Positions 55,014-64,000 of a stretch of 64,000 nt of DNA are shown in pieces. The DNA is from Amaricoccus solimangrovi (GTDB lineage: Bacteria > Pseudomonadota > Alphaproteobacteria > Rhodobacterales > Rhodobacteraceae), in contig NZ_VFRP01000004.1 in the NCBI RefSeq assembly GCF_006385685.1, positions 124,001-188,000 of the forward strand. The letters are read 5' to 3'. Within the stretch, counting starts at the first letter, position 1. Each line of letters opens with the position of its first letter. The notes below the pieces were generated by a model that worked only from the letters and a program-made list of their open reading frames with translations, was not told where the DNA came from and made no database searches. The position numbers were made by a program, and so were the translations under genes.

Positions 55014-56878
55014 CCGCGGCGTCCGAACAGGCGTTCGATATCGGCGAGCCTGAGCTCGACCCAGGTGGGGCGGCCGTGGTTGCACTGGCCCGAGAGCGGC
55101 GTCGCCTCCATCTCGCGCAGCAGCGCGTTCATCTCCGCCGCCGTCATCCGCCGCCCCGCCCGGATCGAGCCGTGGCAGGACATCCGGCTCAGCACCGCGT
55201 CGATGCGCTGGCCGAGCCCGTCCCCAGCCCCCTCGATCAGCGCGTCCGCGACGTCGCGGAGCAGCGCGCCGCCGTCGACCTCGCCGAGGATCGCCGGCGT
55301 CTCCCGCAGGCAGAGCGCGCCCCGGCCGAAGGGCTCGACCACCAGCCCGAGCCCGTCCAGCGCCTCGCGCGCCTCGAGCACCGCCGCCTCCTGCCCGGCG
55401 TCGAGTTCGACCACCTCGGGGATGAGCAGCATCTGGCCCGGCACCCGCGCGCCCTGCCGCGCCGCCTTCAGCCTCTCGTAGACCAGCCGCTCATGCGCGG
55501 CGTGCTGGTCGACGATCACGATCCCGTCCGGGGTCTGCGCGATGACATAGGTCTCGTGGAACTGAGCCCGCGCCGCGCCGAGCGGGTGGGATTCGGGCGC
55601 CTCCTCCTCCGGCTCCGGCTCGACCCGGGCCGAGGGCGCCTGCATCTCCTCCGCGAAGCCGAGCGCCCGCGCCGAGGGGCGCGGAGGCGGCGAATATGCA
55701 TATGCATAATTGCGCGGCGCGGCGGCTGGCGGCGAATATGCCTTTGCATATTCGCCGCTCTCGGGCCGGAATGCGCCGAGCATCCCCGCTCCGGTGGTGG
55801 TCGAACCGCGATGCCCGGCCCCCGCCAGCATCTGCTTCAGCGCCCCGATCACGAGGCCCCGGACCAGTCCCGGATCGCGGAACCGCACCTCGGCTTTCGC
55901 GGGGTGCACGTTCACGTCGACCGCCTCGGGCTCGCAGGTCAGGAACAGCGCCGCCGCCGGATGCCGGTCGCGGGCGAGCACGTCGGAATAGGCGGCGCGG
56001 AGCGCGCCGAGCAGCAGCTTGTCGCGCACCGGGCGGCCGTTGACGAAGAGATGCTGCGCCACCGCCGCGCCGCGCGAGAAGGTCGGGAGCGCCGCGAAAC
56101 CGCCGAGCGCGATCCCCTCCCGCTCGGCCTCCACCGCGAGCGCGTTCTCGGCGAAATCGGGGCCGAGGATCGCCCGGAGCCGGGCCGGCAGCCCGTCGAA
56201 GAGCTCGCCGGGCTCGGGATCGAGCCGCAGGATTTCGCGCGGGGAGCCTTGGTCGGTCACGTCGGAGAGGGTGAAGCCCACGCCGGGCGCGGCCATCGCG
56301 AGGCGGCGCAGGATCTCCCCGATCGCCTGCGCCTCCGCCCGGTCGGAGCGCAGGAACTTGAGCCGCGCCGGTGTCGCGGTGAAGAGGCCGGCGAGTTCCA
56401 CCACCGTGCCCTTCGCGAGCGCCGCCGGACGCGTCGCCCCCTGCTCCTCGCCGCGCACGCTGATGCTCGCCGCCTCCGCCGCGCCGGCGGCGCGCGAGGT
56501 GACGGTCAGCCGCCCGACCGCGCCGAGCGAGGGCAGCGCCTCGCCCCGGAAGCCGAAGGAGCGGATGTTGGTGAGGTCGGTCCCGTCGATCTTCGAGGTC
56601 GCATGGCGCGACAGCGCGAGCGGCAGTTCCTCCGCCGGAATGCCGTGGCCGTCGTCGCTGACCCGGATCAGCGTCTTGCCGCCGTCGGCATAGGCGACCG
56701 CGATCCGCCGCGCGCCGGCGTCGAGCGCGTTCTCGACCAGTTCCTTGATCGCGGAGGCCGGGCGCTCCACCACCTCGCCCGCCGCGATCCGGTTCGCCGC
56801 CGCCGCGTCGAGCTGGCGGATCGGGCGACGAGCCTCGGGACGGGCCTCTGACTGCATGTTGGGGACCGCGACATTCAT
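55010..56878 (-). CDS. mutL: DNA mismatch repair protein MutL (endonuclease type)
   Basis: 622-aa protein: GHKL ATPase domain (1 to about 330: [20 protein letters not shown] split over the first helix, [21 protein letters not shown]), a Pro/Tyr-rich linker (about 360-430) with a 14-residue tandem repeat, and a C-terminal dimer domain carrying [12 protein letters not shown], which fits the DQHAx2Ex4E endonuclease motif. So it nicks DNA itself, as expected in bacteria without MutH. Start chosen at 56878; a Met seven codons later is possible; neither has a clear ribosome site. Confidence 0.94.
   Translation of the reverse strand: MNVAVPNMQSEARPEARRPIRQLDAAAANRIAAGEVVERPASAIKELVENALDAGARRIAVAYADGGKTLIRVSDDGHGIPAEELPLALSRHATSKIDGTDLTNIRSFGFRGEALPSLGAVGRLTVTSRAAGAAEAASISVRGEEQGATRPAALAKGTVVELAGLFTATPARLKFLRSDRAEAQAIGEILRRLAMAAPGVGFTLSDVTDQGSPREILRLDPEPGELFDGLPARLRAILGPDFAENALAVEAEREGIALGGFAALPTFSRGAAVAQHLFVNGRPVRDKLLLGALRAAYSDVLARDRHPAAALFLTCEPEAVDVNVHPAKAEVRFRDPGLVRGLVIGALKQMLAGAGHRGSTTTGAGMLGAFRPESGEYAKAYSPPAAAPRNYAYAYSPPPRPSARALGFAEEMQAPSARVEPEPEEEAPESHPLGAARAQFHETYVIAQTPDGIVIVDQHAAHERLVYERLKAARQGARVPGQMLLIPEVVELDAGQEAAVLEAREALDGLGLVVEPFGRGALCLRETPAILGEVDGGALLRDVADALIEGAGDGLGQRIDAVLSRMSCHGSIRAGRRMTAAEMNALLREMEATPLSGQCNHGRPTWVELRLADIERLFGRRG
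55686..55757. repeat. AT-rich direct repeat and 12-bp hairpin inside mutL
   Basis: GGCGGCGAATATGC occurs at 55686-55699 and 55728-55741, 42 bases apart, in frame. The second copy is the left arm of a perfect stem CGGCGAATATGC (55730-55741) / GCATATTCGCCG (55746-55757) with a CTTT loop. The DNA encodes YAKAYSPP and YAYAYSPP repeats in the linker and is far less GC-rich than the rest of the gene. Confidence 0.65.
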
Positions 56879-56911
56879 GCCGCTAGGTCTAGCATGGCAC
56901 CTGGGCGCGGC

Positions 56912-56938
56912 GCCACCGATTAATGGTTAATCGGTGGC
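56912..56938 (-). other. 12-bp hairpin spanning the stop codon of the M16-like gene
   Basis: GCCACCGATTAA (56912-56923) pairs perfectly with TTAATCGGTGGC (56927-56938) over TGG; the TAA stop of the gene ending at 56927 is inside the stem. It lies 33-60 bases before mutL and may separate expression of the two. No T-run. Confidence 0.5.
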
Positions 56939-58249
56939 CTTGAGCCCCTCGGGCTGGCCCACCACGACGAAGGTGAGTTCCCCCGGATCGAGCAGCCGCT
57001 TCGCCACCCGCGCCACGTCCTCCTTCGTCACCGCCTCGACGAGATCGTTGCGCTTGTTGACGTAGTCGATGTCGAGGCCGGCGACCTGGATCCCGAGCAG
57101 CTGCTGGGCGATCCTGCCGTTGCCCGCGAACCTGAGCGGATAGGCGCCGGTGAGATACTTCTTCGCCGCCTCGAGCTCGGCCTCGGTCACGCCGCCCTCG
57201 GCCATCCGCTTCCATTCGGCGCGCACGAGCTCGACCGCCTGCGCCACGCGGTCGTTGGCGGAGGCGAAATGGCCCATGTAGAGCGCGCCGAGGTCGTAGG
57301 GCACCAGCATCGTGTTGATGCCGTAGGTGAGTCCCCGCTTCTCCCGCACCTCGGTCGAGAGCCGCGAGCCGAGCCCGCCGCCGCCGAGGATGTAGTCCAT
57401 CACGAAGGCCGGGATGAAATCGGGGTCGTCGCGGTCGAGCCCGTGCTGGCCGAAGAAGACGATCGACTGCGGCACGTCGAAATCGATGACGCTGAGCGTG
57501 CCGGGCAGCTTCGGCTCCACCGCGGGCGGCAGGGTGGGTCCGGTCGCGGGCAGGTCGCCGAAGAGCCTGTCGAGCATCGGGCCGAGTTCCTCGGGCGTGA
57601 TGTCGCCCACGACCGCGAGCCGCAGCCGGTCGCGCGTCATCGTCGCGTCATGCGCGGCCTCGATGTCGGCCCGGTCGAGCGCCCTGACCGATGCGAGCGT
57701 GCCATCGACCGGCACCGCGTAGGGATGGCCGGGGAAGGCCTTCGCGTAGAAGGCCTCGCCACCGATGGCGCCGGGATCGGTCGCGTCGTCTTCGAGACCG
57801 GCGACCACCTGCCCCCGCACCCGCTCCACCGCGGCGGGCGCGAAGCTCGGCCGCGCCAGCGCCTCGCGCAGCAGGTCGACCGAGGCGGCCTCGTTCTCGC
57901 TCAGCATGTCGAGCGAGACGGAAACCTCGTCCCGCCCGCAGTCGAAGCCGTAATGCGCGCCGAGATCGTCGCGCCGCTCGGCGAAGCCGGTCGAATCGAG
58001 ATCGCCCGTCCCCTCCTCGAGCAGCCCCGCCATCAGCACGCAGACGCCTTCCTTGCCGGCGGGGTCGAGGCTCGCCCCGCCCTGGAAGCTCGCCTGGAGC
58101 GTGACCATCGGGATCGTGTGATCCTCGTAGAGCCAGGCGTGGAGGCCGCCCGGCGAGGTGACGGGCGTGATGGTGATCGCGGCCCGCGCGGGCAGGCCGG
58201 CGCCGGCGATCAGGAGGGCGGCGCCGAGCGTGGCGAGGCAGTGTCTCAT
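56927..58249 (-). CDS. M16 family protein lacking the zinc site (non-catalytic partner)
   Basis: 440-aa secreted M16-like protein: signal peptide 1-23 (GLPARAAITI), two M16 halves. The HxxEH motif is absent: its place reads LMAGLLEEGTG. The C-half keeps the REKRGLTYGIN pair (Arg/Tyr) that in such heterodimers positions substrate for the active partner. Overlaps the catalytic M16 gene upstream (ATGA), so they almost surely form an alpha/beta complex like PqqF/PqqG or mitochondrial processing peptidase. Natural substrate unknown. Confidence 0.9.
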   Translation of the reverse strand: MRHCLATLGAALLIAGAGLPARAAITITPVTSPGGLHAWLYEDHTIPMVTLQASFQGGASLDPAGKEGVCVLMAGLLEEGTGDLDSTGFAERRDDLGAHYGFDCGRDEVSVSLDMLSENEAASVDLLREALARPSFAPAAVERVRGQVVAGLEDDATDPGAIGGEAFYAKAFPGHPYAVPVDGTLASVRALDRADIEAAHDATMTRDRLRLAVVGDITPEELGPMLDRLFGDLPATGPTLPPAVEPKLPGTLSVIDFDVPQSIVFFGQHGLDRDDPDFIPAFVMDYILGGGGLGSRLSTEVREKRGLTYGINTMLVPYDLGALYMGHFASANDRVAQAVELVRAEWKRMAEGGVTEAELEAAKKYLTGAYPLRFAGNGRIAQQLLGIQVAGLDIDYVNKRNDLVEAVTKEDVARVAKRLLDPGELTFVVVGQPEGLKATD

Positions 58250-59616
58250 TGGATCGCGACCTCGCCTTTCACGGGACGGGCGGGCAGGAGCCAGCCGGTG
58301 ACCGAGGCTTCGGGGTCGAAGACCAGCTTCGCCGCCGCCTGTACCTCCGCGGGCGTCACCGCGCGCAGCGCGTCGGGCCAGGCCTCGACGTCGTCGATGG
58401 TGAGCCCCGAGGTCAGCGCCTCCCCGAATTCGTTGGCCCGGTCCTCGGTATCGTCGCGCTCGTAGACCTCCCAGGCATCGACCTGGCGCCGCGCCCGTTC
58501 GAGATCGGCCGGATCCGGACCTTTCGCGATGAAATCCGCGATCAGCGCGTCGAGCCGCGCCTCCGCCGCCTCGGGATCGACGCCCGGTTTCAGCGCCATG
58601 TGGAGCGTGAAGCTGCCGGGATCGAGGCTCACGTCCTGGTAATACGCGCCGGTATCGACGCAGATCGCGTCGGGGCCGAGTTCGAGTTCGCGGCTCATCA
58701 CCGAGGTTGTGCCCTTGCCGATCAGCTTCGCGAGCATGGCGAGCGCCGCCGCCTGCTTCTGGTCGCCCGCCCGCCGGGCAGGCGCGAGATAGGCGCGCGT
58801 CATCACCGGGAGGGTCACGCGGGGGTCGCCGTGCTCGATGCGCCGCGCGCCGAGGGGCGGCGGCTCCTGGGGGCGGTCGCGCGGCGCAATGCGGTCCGAG
58901 GCCGGAATCGGGCCGAAATGCTTCTCCGCGAGCGCCTTCACCTGATCCGGCGTCACGTCGCCGCCGACCACCAGCACCGCGTTGTTGGGCGCGTAATGGT
59001 CCTTGTAGAAGGCCATCGCGCTTGCGAGCGTGATCTTGCCGATCTCGCTCCGCCAGCCGATCGTCGGCCGCCCATAGGGGCTGTTCACGTAGAGCGCGGC
59101 GTTGCGCCGCTCCATGAACGGCCCCTCAGGCGTGTTGTCGATCCGCGTCCGCCGCTCCTCGAGCACCACGTCGCGTTCGGAAAGCGCGCCCTGCTCGCCC
59201 GGATCGAGGTTCACCATCCGGTCGGCCTCCATCCCGAGGACGAGGTCGAGCCGGTCGGCCGAGATGTTCTGGTAATAGGCGGTGAAATCGGCGGTGGTGA
59301 AGGCGTTCTCGTCGCCGCCATTGGCCGCGATCACCGCGCTGAACTCGCCGTCCGCGAGCGTGTCGGTCGCCTTGAACATCATGTGTTCGAGGAAATGCGC
59401 GAGGCCGGTCCGCCCGGCGGGGTCGTCCGCGGCGCCGACCTTGTACCAGACCATCGAGGTCACGACCGGCGCGCGGTGATCCTCGATCACCACGCCCTGG
59501 AGGCCGTTCGGCAGGGTGAAGGTCGAAACCGCGGGATCGGCGGCGGCGAAGGCCATCGCGGGCGCGAGGGCGAGCGGAGCCAGCGCGAACAGGCTCGGGC
59601 GGGGAAGGCGGGTCAA
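58246..59616 (-). CDS. M16 zinc peptidase, catalytic subunit
   Basis: 456-aa secreted peptidase: signal peptide about 1-25 (ALAPAMAFAAAD), HxxEH zinc motif in GLAHFLEHMMFK (about 72-76), the downstream Glu region DENAFTTADFTAYYQ, and VVGGDVTPDQ in the second part of the N-half. It degrades small peptides in the periplasm or matures a precursor. The start is TTG at 59616 with GAGGAG nine bases upstream; a GTG nine codons earlier would give a poor signal peptide. Confidence 0.9.
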   Translation of the reverse strand: MTRLPRPSLFALAPLALAPAMAFAAADPAVSTFTLPNGLQGVVIEDHRAPVVTSMVWYKVGAADDPAGRTGLAHFLEHMMFKATDTLADGEFSAVIAANGGDENAFTTADFTAYYQNISADRLDLVLGMEADRMVNLDPGEQGALSERDVVLEERRTRIDNTPEGPFMERRNAALYVNSPYGRPTIGWRSEIGKITLASAMAFYKDHYAPNNAVLVVGGDVTPDQVKALAEKHFGPIPASDRIAPRDRPQEPPPLGARRIEHGDPRVTLPVMTRAYLAPARRAGDQKQAAALAMLAKLIGKGTTSVMSRELELGPDAICVDTGAYYQDVSLDPGSFTLHMALKPGVDPEAAEARLDALIADFIAKGPDPADLERARRQVDAWEVYERDDTEDRANEFGEALTSGLTIDDVEAWPDALRAVTPAEVQAAAKLVFDPEASVTGWLLPARPVKGEVAIQ

Positions 59617-59740
59617 GCGGCGTCTCCTCTCGGACGCGGCCACCCTATCGCGCTTTGCGCCGCGATCAACGGCGCGCGGCGCGGTCTTCCGAAATGTGAT
59701 CCGGGCGTGACGGGCGCGGCGTGAAACGCGCCGCGGCGGC

Positions 59741-60259
59741 TCAGTCGCTTTCGAGCGCGCTCGGCGGCGCCGCCGGGACGCCCACGCCCCGGGCGCGCAT
59801 CCGCTCGAACTCCGCCGGCGCGTCGAGGGTCACGGCGCGGTAGGTGACGTCGTTGGGGTCGCGCGCGAAGAGCCGGGGCAGAAGCTTGCCGCGGTTCTCC
59901 TCGCGGAAGACCACGTCCTCCTGGGCCAGTCGGGCGCGGATGTTCGGATCGACCGGACCGGCGCGCGCGATCAGCGCCGCGGCGCCCGCGGTGCCCGCGG
60001 CGGCGGTGTCCTTGCCCGTCAGGCTCGCCACCGCTTCCTCGCGCGGGTCGATGTCGACGCGGTTCGGCGCGCCGGGCGTCGGCGGCGGCAGGCTCGCGAG
60101 GTTCCGGGGCATCTCGAGCGGCCGGGTCGGCAGCACCATGAACTCGTCCGGGGAGCCCGCCGAGCGGAGTTCCCCGTCGCCGGTGCTGCGCGAACAGGCG
60201 CCGAGCGCCATCGCAGAAACGATCATTGCCGCCCCGGAAAGGGCACGTGGCCACCCCAT
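59741..60259 (-). CDS. DUF3035 family lipoprotein
   Basis: 172-aa lipoprotein with lipobox AMALGAC (acylated C22) and the family block FMVLPTRPLEMPRNLASLPPPTPG split around residue 40-62. Beyond that mainly Ala-rich and polar. Members occur beside lspA in Rhodobacterales, fitting its own need for signal peptidase II; the Asp-free +2 residue (Ser) predicts outer-membrane sorting through LolCD. Function unknown. Confidence 0.9.
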   Translation of the reverse strand: MGWPRALSGAAMIVSAMALGACSRSTGDGELRSAGSPDEFMVLPTRPLEMPRNLASLPPPTPGAPNRVDIDPREEAVASLTGKDTAAAGTAGAAALIARAGPVDPNIRARLAQEDVVFREENRGKLLPRLFARDPNDVTYRAVTLDAPAEFERMRARGVGVPAAPPSALESD

Positions 60260-60311
60260 GAGGTCCCCGTCCGCCGAAAACGCCCCCTCCTACCGCGGAA
60301 CGCGGGCCGCG

Positions 60312-60827
60312 TCACCTCCTCTTGCGCGCGCGGCCTCCGGATTGTGACTTCCGGGGCGCGGGTTCGCGGGCGAAGATCAGCAGCAGGACCGCGCCAAGGA
60401 AGATCGCCGCGTCCGCGACGTTGAAAGCGAAGGGGTTGCGGACGCCCGGAACGGAGAAGTTCAGGAAATCCGCCACCGCGCCGTAGCGGATCCGGTCCCA
60501 GACATTGCCGAGCGCGCCGCCGATGATGAGCCCGACGCCGAGCGCGTCCATGACGCCGGTCCGCCGCCGCGCCCAGAAGAGCAGCCCCGCGCAGATCGCG
60601 AGCGCGAGCCCGATCAGCGCCCAGCGCCCCGCGTCCGGCCCCATGTCGAAGAGGCCGAAGTTGATGCCCTGGTTCCAGGCCATGGTGAGGTTGAACCAGG
60701 GATCGAGCACCGCGACATGGCCGCGGCTCCGCAGGTCGAGCACCTCGACCACCCAGAACTTCGTCGCGCGGTCGATCAGGTAGACAAGCGTCGCGATGGC
60801 GACCACGCGGCGGAGCGTCGGGTTCAT
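60312..60827 (-). CDS. lspA: Lipoprotein signal peptidase LspA
   Basis: 171-aa inner-membrane aspartyl peptidase with four helices that cleaves prolipoproteins. The catalytic Asp pair lies in GNVWDRIRYGAVADFL and FNVADAAIFLG; LVYLIDRATKFWV at the N-terminus and NLTMAWNQGINFG are further family motifs. The ATG is one base past the purH stop, so translation is coupled. A basic tail (GGRARKRR) ends the protein. Confidence 0.94.
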   Translation of the reverse strand: MNPTLRRVVAIATLVYLIDRATKFWVVEVLDLRSRGHVAVLDPWFNLTMAWNQGINFGLFDMGPDAGRWALIGLALAICAGLLFWARRRTGVMDALGVGLIIGGALGNVWDRIRYGAVADFLNFSVPGVRNPFAFNVADAAIFLGAVLLLIFAREPAPRKSQSGGRARKRR

Positions 60828-60828
60828 C

Positions 60829-62421
60829 TCAGTGCCGGAAGTGACGCATGCCGGTCAGGACCATCGCAAGGCCCGCCGCGTCGGCCGCCGCGATCACCTC
60901 CGCGTCGCGCATCGAACCGCCGGGCTGGATCACCGCCGTGACGCCGTTGCCGGCCAGCACCTCGATCCCGTCCGCGAAGGGGAAGAAGGCGTCGGAGGCC
61001 GCCACCGCGCCCTTCGCGGGGCTGTCGCCGAGGCCGAGTTCCGCCGCCATGCGCTCGGCCTTCAGGGCGCCGATCGTCGTCGAATCGACCCGGCTCATCT
61101 GGCCCGCGCCGACGCCGACCGTCGCGCCGTCCTTCGCATAGACGATGGCGTTCGACTTCACGTGTTTCGCGACGCGCCAGGCGAAGGCGAGATCGGCCAG
61201 TTCGCGCGCGGTCGGCTGGCGCTTCGTCACGACCTTCAGATCCTCGATCGCCACCCGGCCCGCGTCGCCGTCCTGGACGAGGAAGCCGCCCGAGACCTGG
61301 CGGAAGGTCAGCGGCTTCCTCGCCGGATCGGGCAGACCGCCGGCGACGAGCAGGCGCAGGTTCTTCTTCGCGGCGAAGACCGCGGCCGCGGCCTCGGTCG
61401 CGTCGGGGGCGATGACGACCTCCGTGAAGATCTCGGCGATCGCCTTCGCCGTCTCTTCGTCCAGCGTCCGGTTCAGCGCGACGATGCCGCCGAAGGCCGA
61501 GGTTCGGTCGCAATCGAAGGCGGCGCGGTAGGCGTCGAGCAGGCTCGGCCCGGTCGCGACGCCGCAGGGATTGGCATGCTTGATGATCGCGCAGGCCGGA
61601 CCCGTCGCCGGATCGAACTCGGCGACGAGTTCATAGGCCGCGTCGGTGTCGTTGATGTTGTTGTAGGAAAGCTCCTTGCCCTGAAGCTGGCGCGCGGTGG
61701 CGACGCCGGGGCGGTCGGAGCCGTCGCGGTAGAAGGCCGCGCCCTGATGCGGGTTCTCGCCGTAGCGCAGCGTCTGCGCCAAGGTGCCCGCGAAGGCGCG
61801 GCGGCGGGGCGTCGGCTCCTCGTAGGCCCCGGCCATCCAGGTCGAGACCGCCGCGTCATAGGCCGCCGTCCGGCCGAAGGCGGTGAAGGCGAGGCGCCGG
61901 CGGAAGGCGAGCGAGGTCGCGCCGTCGTTGCGCGCCAGCTCATCGGTCAGCGCGGCGTAATCCTCGACATCCGTCACCACCGCGACGAAGGCGTGGTTCT
62001 TCGCCGCCGAGCGCAGCATCGCCGGGCCGCCGATGTCGATGTTCTCGATGCAATCCGCGACCGGGGCGCCGGAGGCGACCGTCGCCTCGAACGGGTAGAG
62101 ATTGACGACGAGCAGGTCGATCGGCCCGATCCCGTGCGCGGCGAGCGCGGCCTGATGGCTCTCGGCGTCGCGCACCGCGAGCAGCCCGCCGTGGACCACC
62201 GGATGCAGCGTCTTGACGCGCCCGTCGAGCATCTCGGGGAAACCCGTGAGCTCGGCGACGTCGCGCACGGGCAGGCCCGCCTGCCGGATCGCCTGGGCGG
62301 TGCCGCCGGTCGAGACGAGCTCCACCCCCCGCTCCGCCAGCGCGCGCGCGAGGTCCAGAAGCCCGGTCTTGTCGGACACCGACAAGAGGGCGCGGGTGAT
62401 GGGCACGAGATCGGCGGGCAT
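60829..62421 (-). CDS. purH: Bifunctional AICAR formyltransferase / IMP cyclohydrolase PurH
   Basis: 530-aa enzyme for the last two steps of IMP synthesis. N-terminal MGS-like cyclohydrolase domain (1 to about 195: [32 protein letters not shown]) and the formyltransferase domain (from about 205) with [23 protein letters not shown] and DAFFPFADG. All folate and nucleotide site blocks appear intact. Upstream of lspA in a coupled pair; AAGGAA precedes the ATG. Confidence 0.96.
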   Translation of the reverse strand: MPADLVPITRALLSVSDKTGLLDLARALAERGVELVSTGGTAQAIRQAGLPVRDVAELTGFPEMLDGRVKTLHPVVHGGLLAVRDAESHQAALAAHGIGPIDLLVVNLYPFEATVASGAPVADCIENIDIGGPAMLRSAAKNHAFVAVVTDVEDYAALTDELARNDGATSLAFRRRLAFTAFGRTAAYDAAVSTWMAGAYEEPTPRRRAFAGTLAQTLRYGENPHQGAAFYRDGSDRPGVATARQLQGKELSYNNINDTDAAYELVAEFDPATGPACAIIKHANPCGVATGPSLLDAYRAAFDCDRTSAFGGIVALNRTLDEETAKAIAEIFTEVVIAPDATEAAAAVFAAKKNLRLLVAGGLPDPARKPLTFRQVSGGFLVQDGDAGRVAIEDLKVVTKRQPTARELADLAFAWRVAKHVKSNAIVYAKDGATVGVGAGQMSRVDSTTIGALKAERMAAELGLGDSPAKGAVAASDAFFPFADGIEVLAGNGVTAVIQPGGSMRDAEVIAAADAAGLAMVLTGMRHFRH

Positions 62422-62456
62422 GGGGGCGGTTCCTTCAAGGGGCTCTGGCGCGGCCC

Positions 62457-64000
62457 TCAGGGTTCGGCCGGCGCCCGCGCGAACGGGTCGGACGCGCGCG
62501 GAGCCTCGGCGACGCGTCCGAAGGACCAGGTGATCTGCCCCAGATACTCGACCACCTCCGCGCGGACAACCACCTGTTTGGTCGTCCGTGGCCGCGCCGC
62601 CCCGGGGTCGAACCAGACCGAATCCTCGATCTCGATCTCGCCCCCGGCGGCGCGGAACTGCCAGGGATCACCCTCCGGAACGGTGAGCGTCGCGACCTGG
62701 CGATAGCCGTCGAATTCCACCCCGATCGACGGGTGGAGGTGGAAGCGCGCGGCGATGACCACGGATCCGCGCGCCGCCGCCCGGTCGAAGCGGGCGCGCG
62801 CCTTCGCATCGGTCACGCTCAGGATTTCCTCGCCCCGCGCCTCGCGGCCGCGCGCGTCGAGAAAGATCCGCCGCTCGTGCAGGAGCCCGTGGCTCGCCAC
62901 GTAGCCGTCCTGCGTCGCGAGCAGCCACATGCCGGTCGCGTCCTGCGCCTGCCGCACCGAGACCAGCGTCGGCCCGTCCTCCAGCCGTTCGCCGAAGGTC
63001 CGCGCCGCGAAATCGCGCGAGACGATCCGGGCGGAGGAGCGGTTGTCGACCTCGACCGTGCTCGCCGCCGCGGTCTGGCGGCAGAGATGCGCCCAGTCCG
63101 CGCCGAAATCCTGCCCCGGGCCGGCGTTGACGACGAGCGGCTGGCGGCCGTCGCTCATCTCGAAGGCGAGCGCGGAGGCATGGGCGCCGAGCGCCGCCGC
63201 GCCCGACGGGGGCGCCGCGCCGTCCATGACGAGCGTCAGGCGCCCGCCGGTCAGCCGGACATAGCCCATCGGGAGCCGGGGCTTGGCCTGCGCGCCGAGG
63301 CGCAGTTCCGCGAGCGCGAGGTCGAGCCGCTCCGGCGTTCCCGGCCCGCCGCCATGGAAGCGCGCGAGCGCGCCGTCGCCGAGACGGAGCGCGCGCAAAA
63401 CCGGCACCGCCCGGGCGATCGCGGCGAGAAGCGCCGGGCTCGCGGGCGCCGCGCCGTCCTCGAGCAGCCGCGCGGTCCAGGTGAGCAGGATCACCGCCTC
63501 CGCCAGATCCTCGGGCACCCGGGAGGCCATCGCCCCCTCGGCGTCGATATATTCCCCCGCCACCTCGCCCAGCAGGGCGACATGCGCGCCATGCTCGCGA
63601 TGCGGCAGAACCCGGCCAACCCAGACGAGACCCGCGAGCGCGCGGAGCCGGGCGAGCCCGTCCGGCGCCTTCTCCCAGGCCGCGCCGAGATAGCGCCCCT
63701 GGGCGGCGAGCGCGCGCCAGAAGCGATCCGCCCCGCCCTGATCGACGCCCTGGGTCAGCATCCCGGCGTGCAGGCTCCAGGCCATCGCGCGAAGGCCCGC
63801 GCTTTCCGGCGCCCAGCCGGGGCCGGAGCCCGAGCCGTAGTGCCGGATCCAGTCGAAGGTCCAGGATTGCGCGAGGCCGCGCGCCGCCCGGCTCCCGAGC
63901 GTCGCGAGATCCTCGAGCCAGCGGAAATCCTGCCGCGCCGCCTCGACGCGCGCCACCTGCCCCGCGGGCGGAACGGCGTCCCAGATCGAGCCCGGCCCCA
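62457..64000 (-). CDS. Heparinase II/III-like protein (5' end beyond the window)
   Basis: At least 514 codons; the frame stays open to the window edge (upstream residues read ...[16 protein letters not shown]), so the start is missing. The visible part has an alpha/alpha-toroid N-domain ([21 protein letters not shown]) and a beta-sandwich C-domain with [34 protein letters not shown] and the usual DSVWFDPG end, as in PF07940 proteins. In Rhodobacterales this gene stands next to purH. These are polysaccharide-lyase-like enzymes; the polymer substrate is not known. Confidence 0.9.
   Translation of the reverse strand, partial: GPGSIWDAVPPAGQVARVEAARQDFRWLEDLATLGSRAARGLAQSWTFDWIRHYGSGSGPGWAPESAGLRAMAWSLHAGMLTQGVDQGGADRFWRALAAQGRYLGAAWEKAPDGLARLRALAGLVWVGRVLPHREHGAHVALLGEVAGEYIDAEGAMASRVPEDLAEAVILLTWTARLLEDGAAPASPALLAAIARAVPVLRALRLGDGALARFHGGGPGTPERLDLALAELRLGAQAKPRLPMGYVRLTGGRLTLVMDGAAPPSGAAALGAHASALAFEMSDGRQPLVVNAGPGQDFGADWAHLCRQTAAASTVEVDNRSSARIVSRDFAARTFGERLEDGPTLVSVRQAQDATGMWLLATQDGYVASHGLLHERRIFLDARGREARGEEILSVTDAKARARFDRAAARGSVVIAARFHLHPSIGVEFDGYRQVATLTVPEGDPWQFRAAGGEIEIEDSVWFDPGAARPRTTKQVVVRAEVVEYLGQITWSFGRVAEAPRASDPFARAPAEP

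Overview
The window reads as chromosomal DNA of an alphaproteobacterium of the Rhodobacterales/Paracoccaceae type. It is very GC-rich by eye (about 70 percent) and densely packed, with many ATGA or TGATG stop/start overlaps. The housekeeping blocks are typical of that group: ppk1-ppx with hdaA, lolCD next to proS, rmuC-mutL with paired M16 proteases, a DUF3035 lipoprotein, lspA-purH and a heparinase II/III protein. I saw no rRNA, tRNA, CRISPR array, phage or insertion sequence.

Region 1 (about 1-16.4 kb) is a methylotrophy island. It encodes a lanthanide-type methanol dehydrogenase (xoxF) with its cytochrome (xoxG) and periplasmic binding protein (xoxJ), and a PQQ-associated rhodanese-like protein. 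It also carries glutathione-linked formaldehyde oxidation (frmA-type dehydrogenase, gfa) and two quinoprotein relay proteins, a SoxYZ-like carrier and a zinc metallohydrolase. The control module is a LuxR-type response regulator, a FIST-domain sensor and a soluble hybrid histidine kinase. Several small or secreted proteins of unknown function lie among them. Two small four-cysteine proteins (6694-6909 and 7687-7920) share a domain with the N-terminus of the metallohydrolase. Together they would oxidise methanol to formaldehyde in the periplasm, pass electrons to XoxG, and remove formaldehyde through glutathione in the cytoplasm. No mxaFI, pqq or S-formylglutathione hydrolase genes are in the window.

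Region 2 (16.5-24 kb) holds phoR-phoU-phoB without pstSCAB, with a good three-unit Pho box in front of phoU-phoB. It continues with DUF1178, a class III aminotransferase, an EamA transporter, DUF952 and pyrD. At 24.0-24.75 kb a secreted protein in lower-GC DNA looks horizontally acquired.

Region 3 (24.8-34.5 kb) has a MATE exporter and a fatty-acid/acyl-CoA catabolic cluster: two hotdog thioesterases diverging from MerR regulator - acyl-CoA dehydrogenase - GST - thiolase - bicupin - FadJ-like bifunctional enzyme. Two palindromes sit in the divergent promoter.

Region 4 (34.6-46.6 kb) contains lolCD, a ferritin-like protein, proS, and the string AI-2E exporter - hdaA - ppk1 - ppx ending at an intrinsic terminator, then nadK.

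Region 5 (46.7-52.5 kb) is a complete mrpABCDEFG sodium/proton antiporter operon.

Region 6 (52.5-64 kb) contains DUF3422, rmuC, mutL, a catalytic/non-catalytic M16 protease pair, a DUF3035 lipoprotein, lspA, purH and the 3' part of a heparinase II/III-like gene cut by the window edge.
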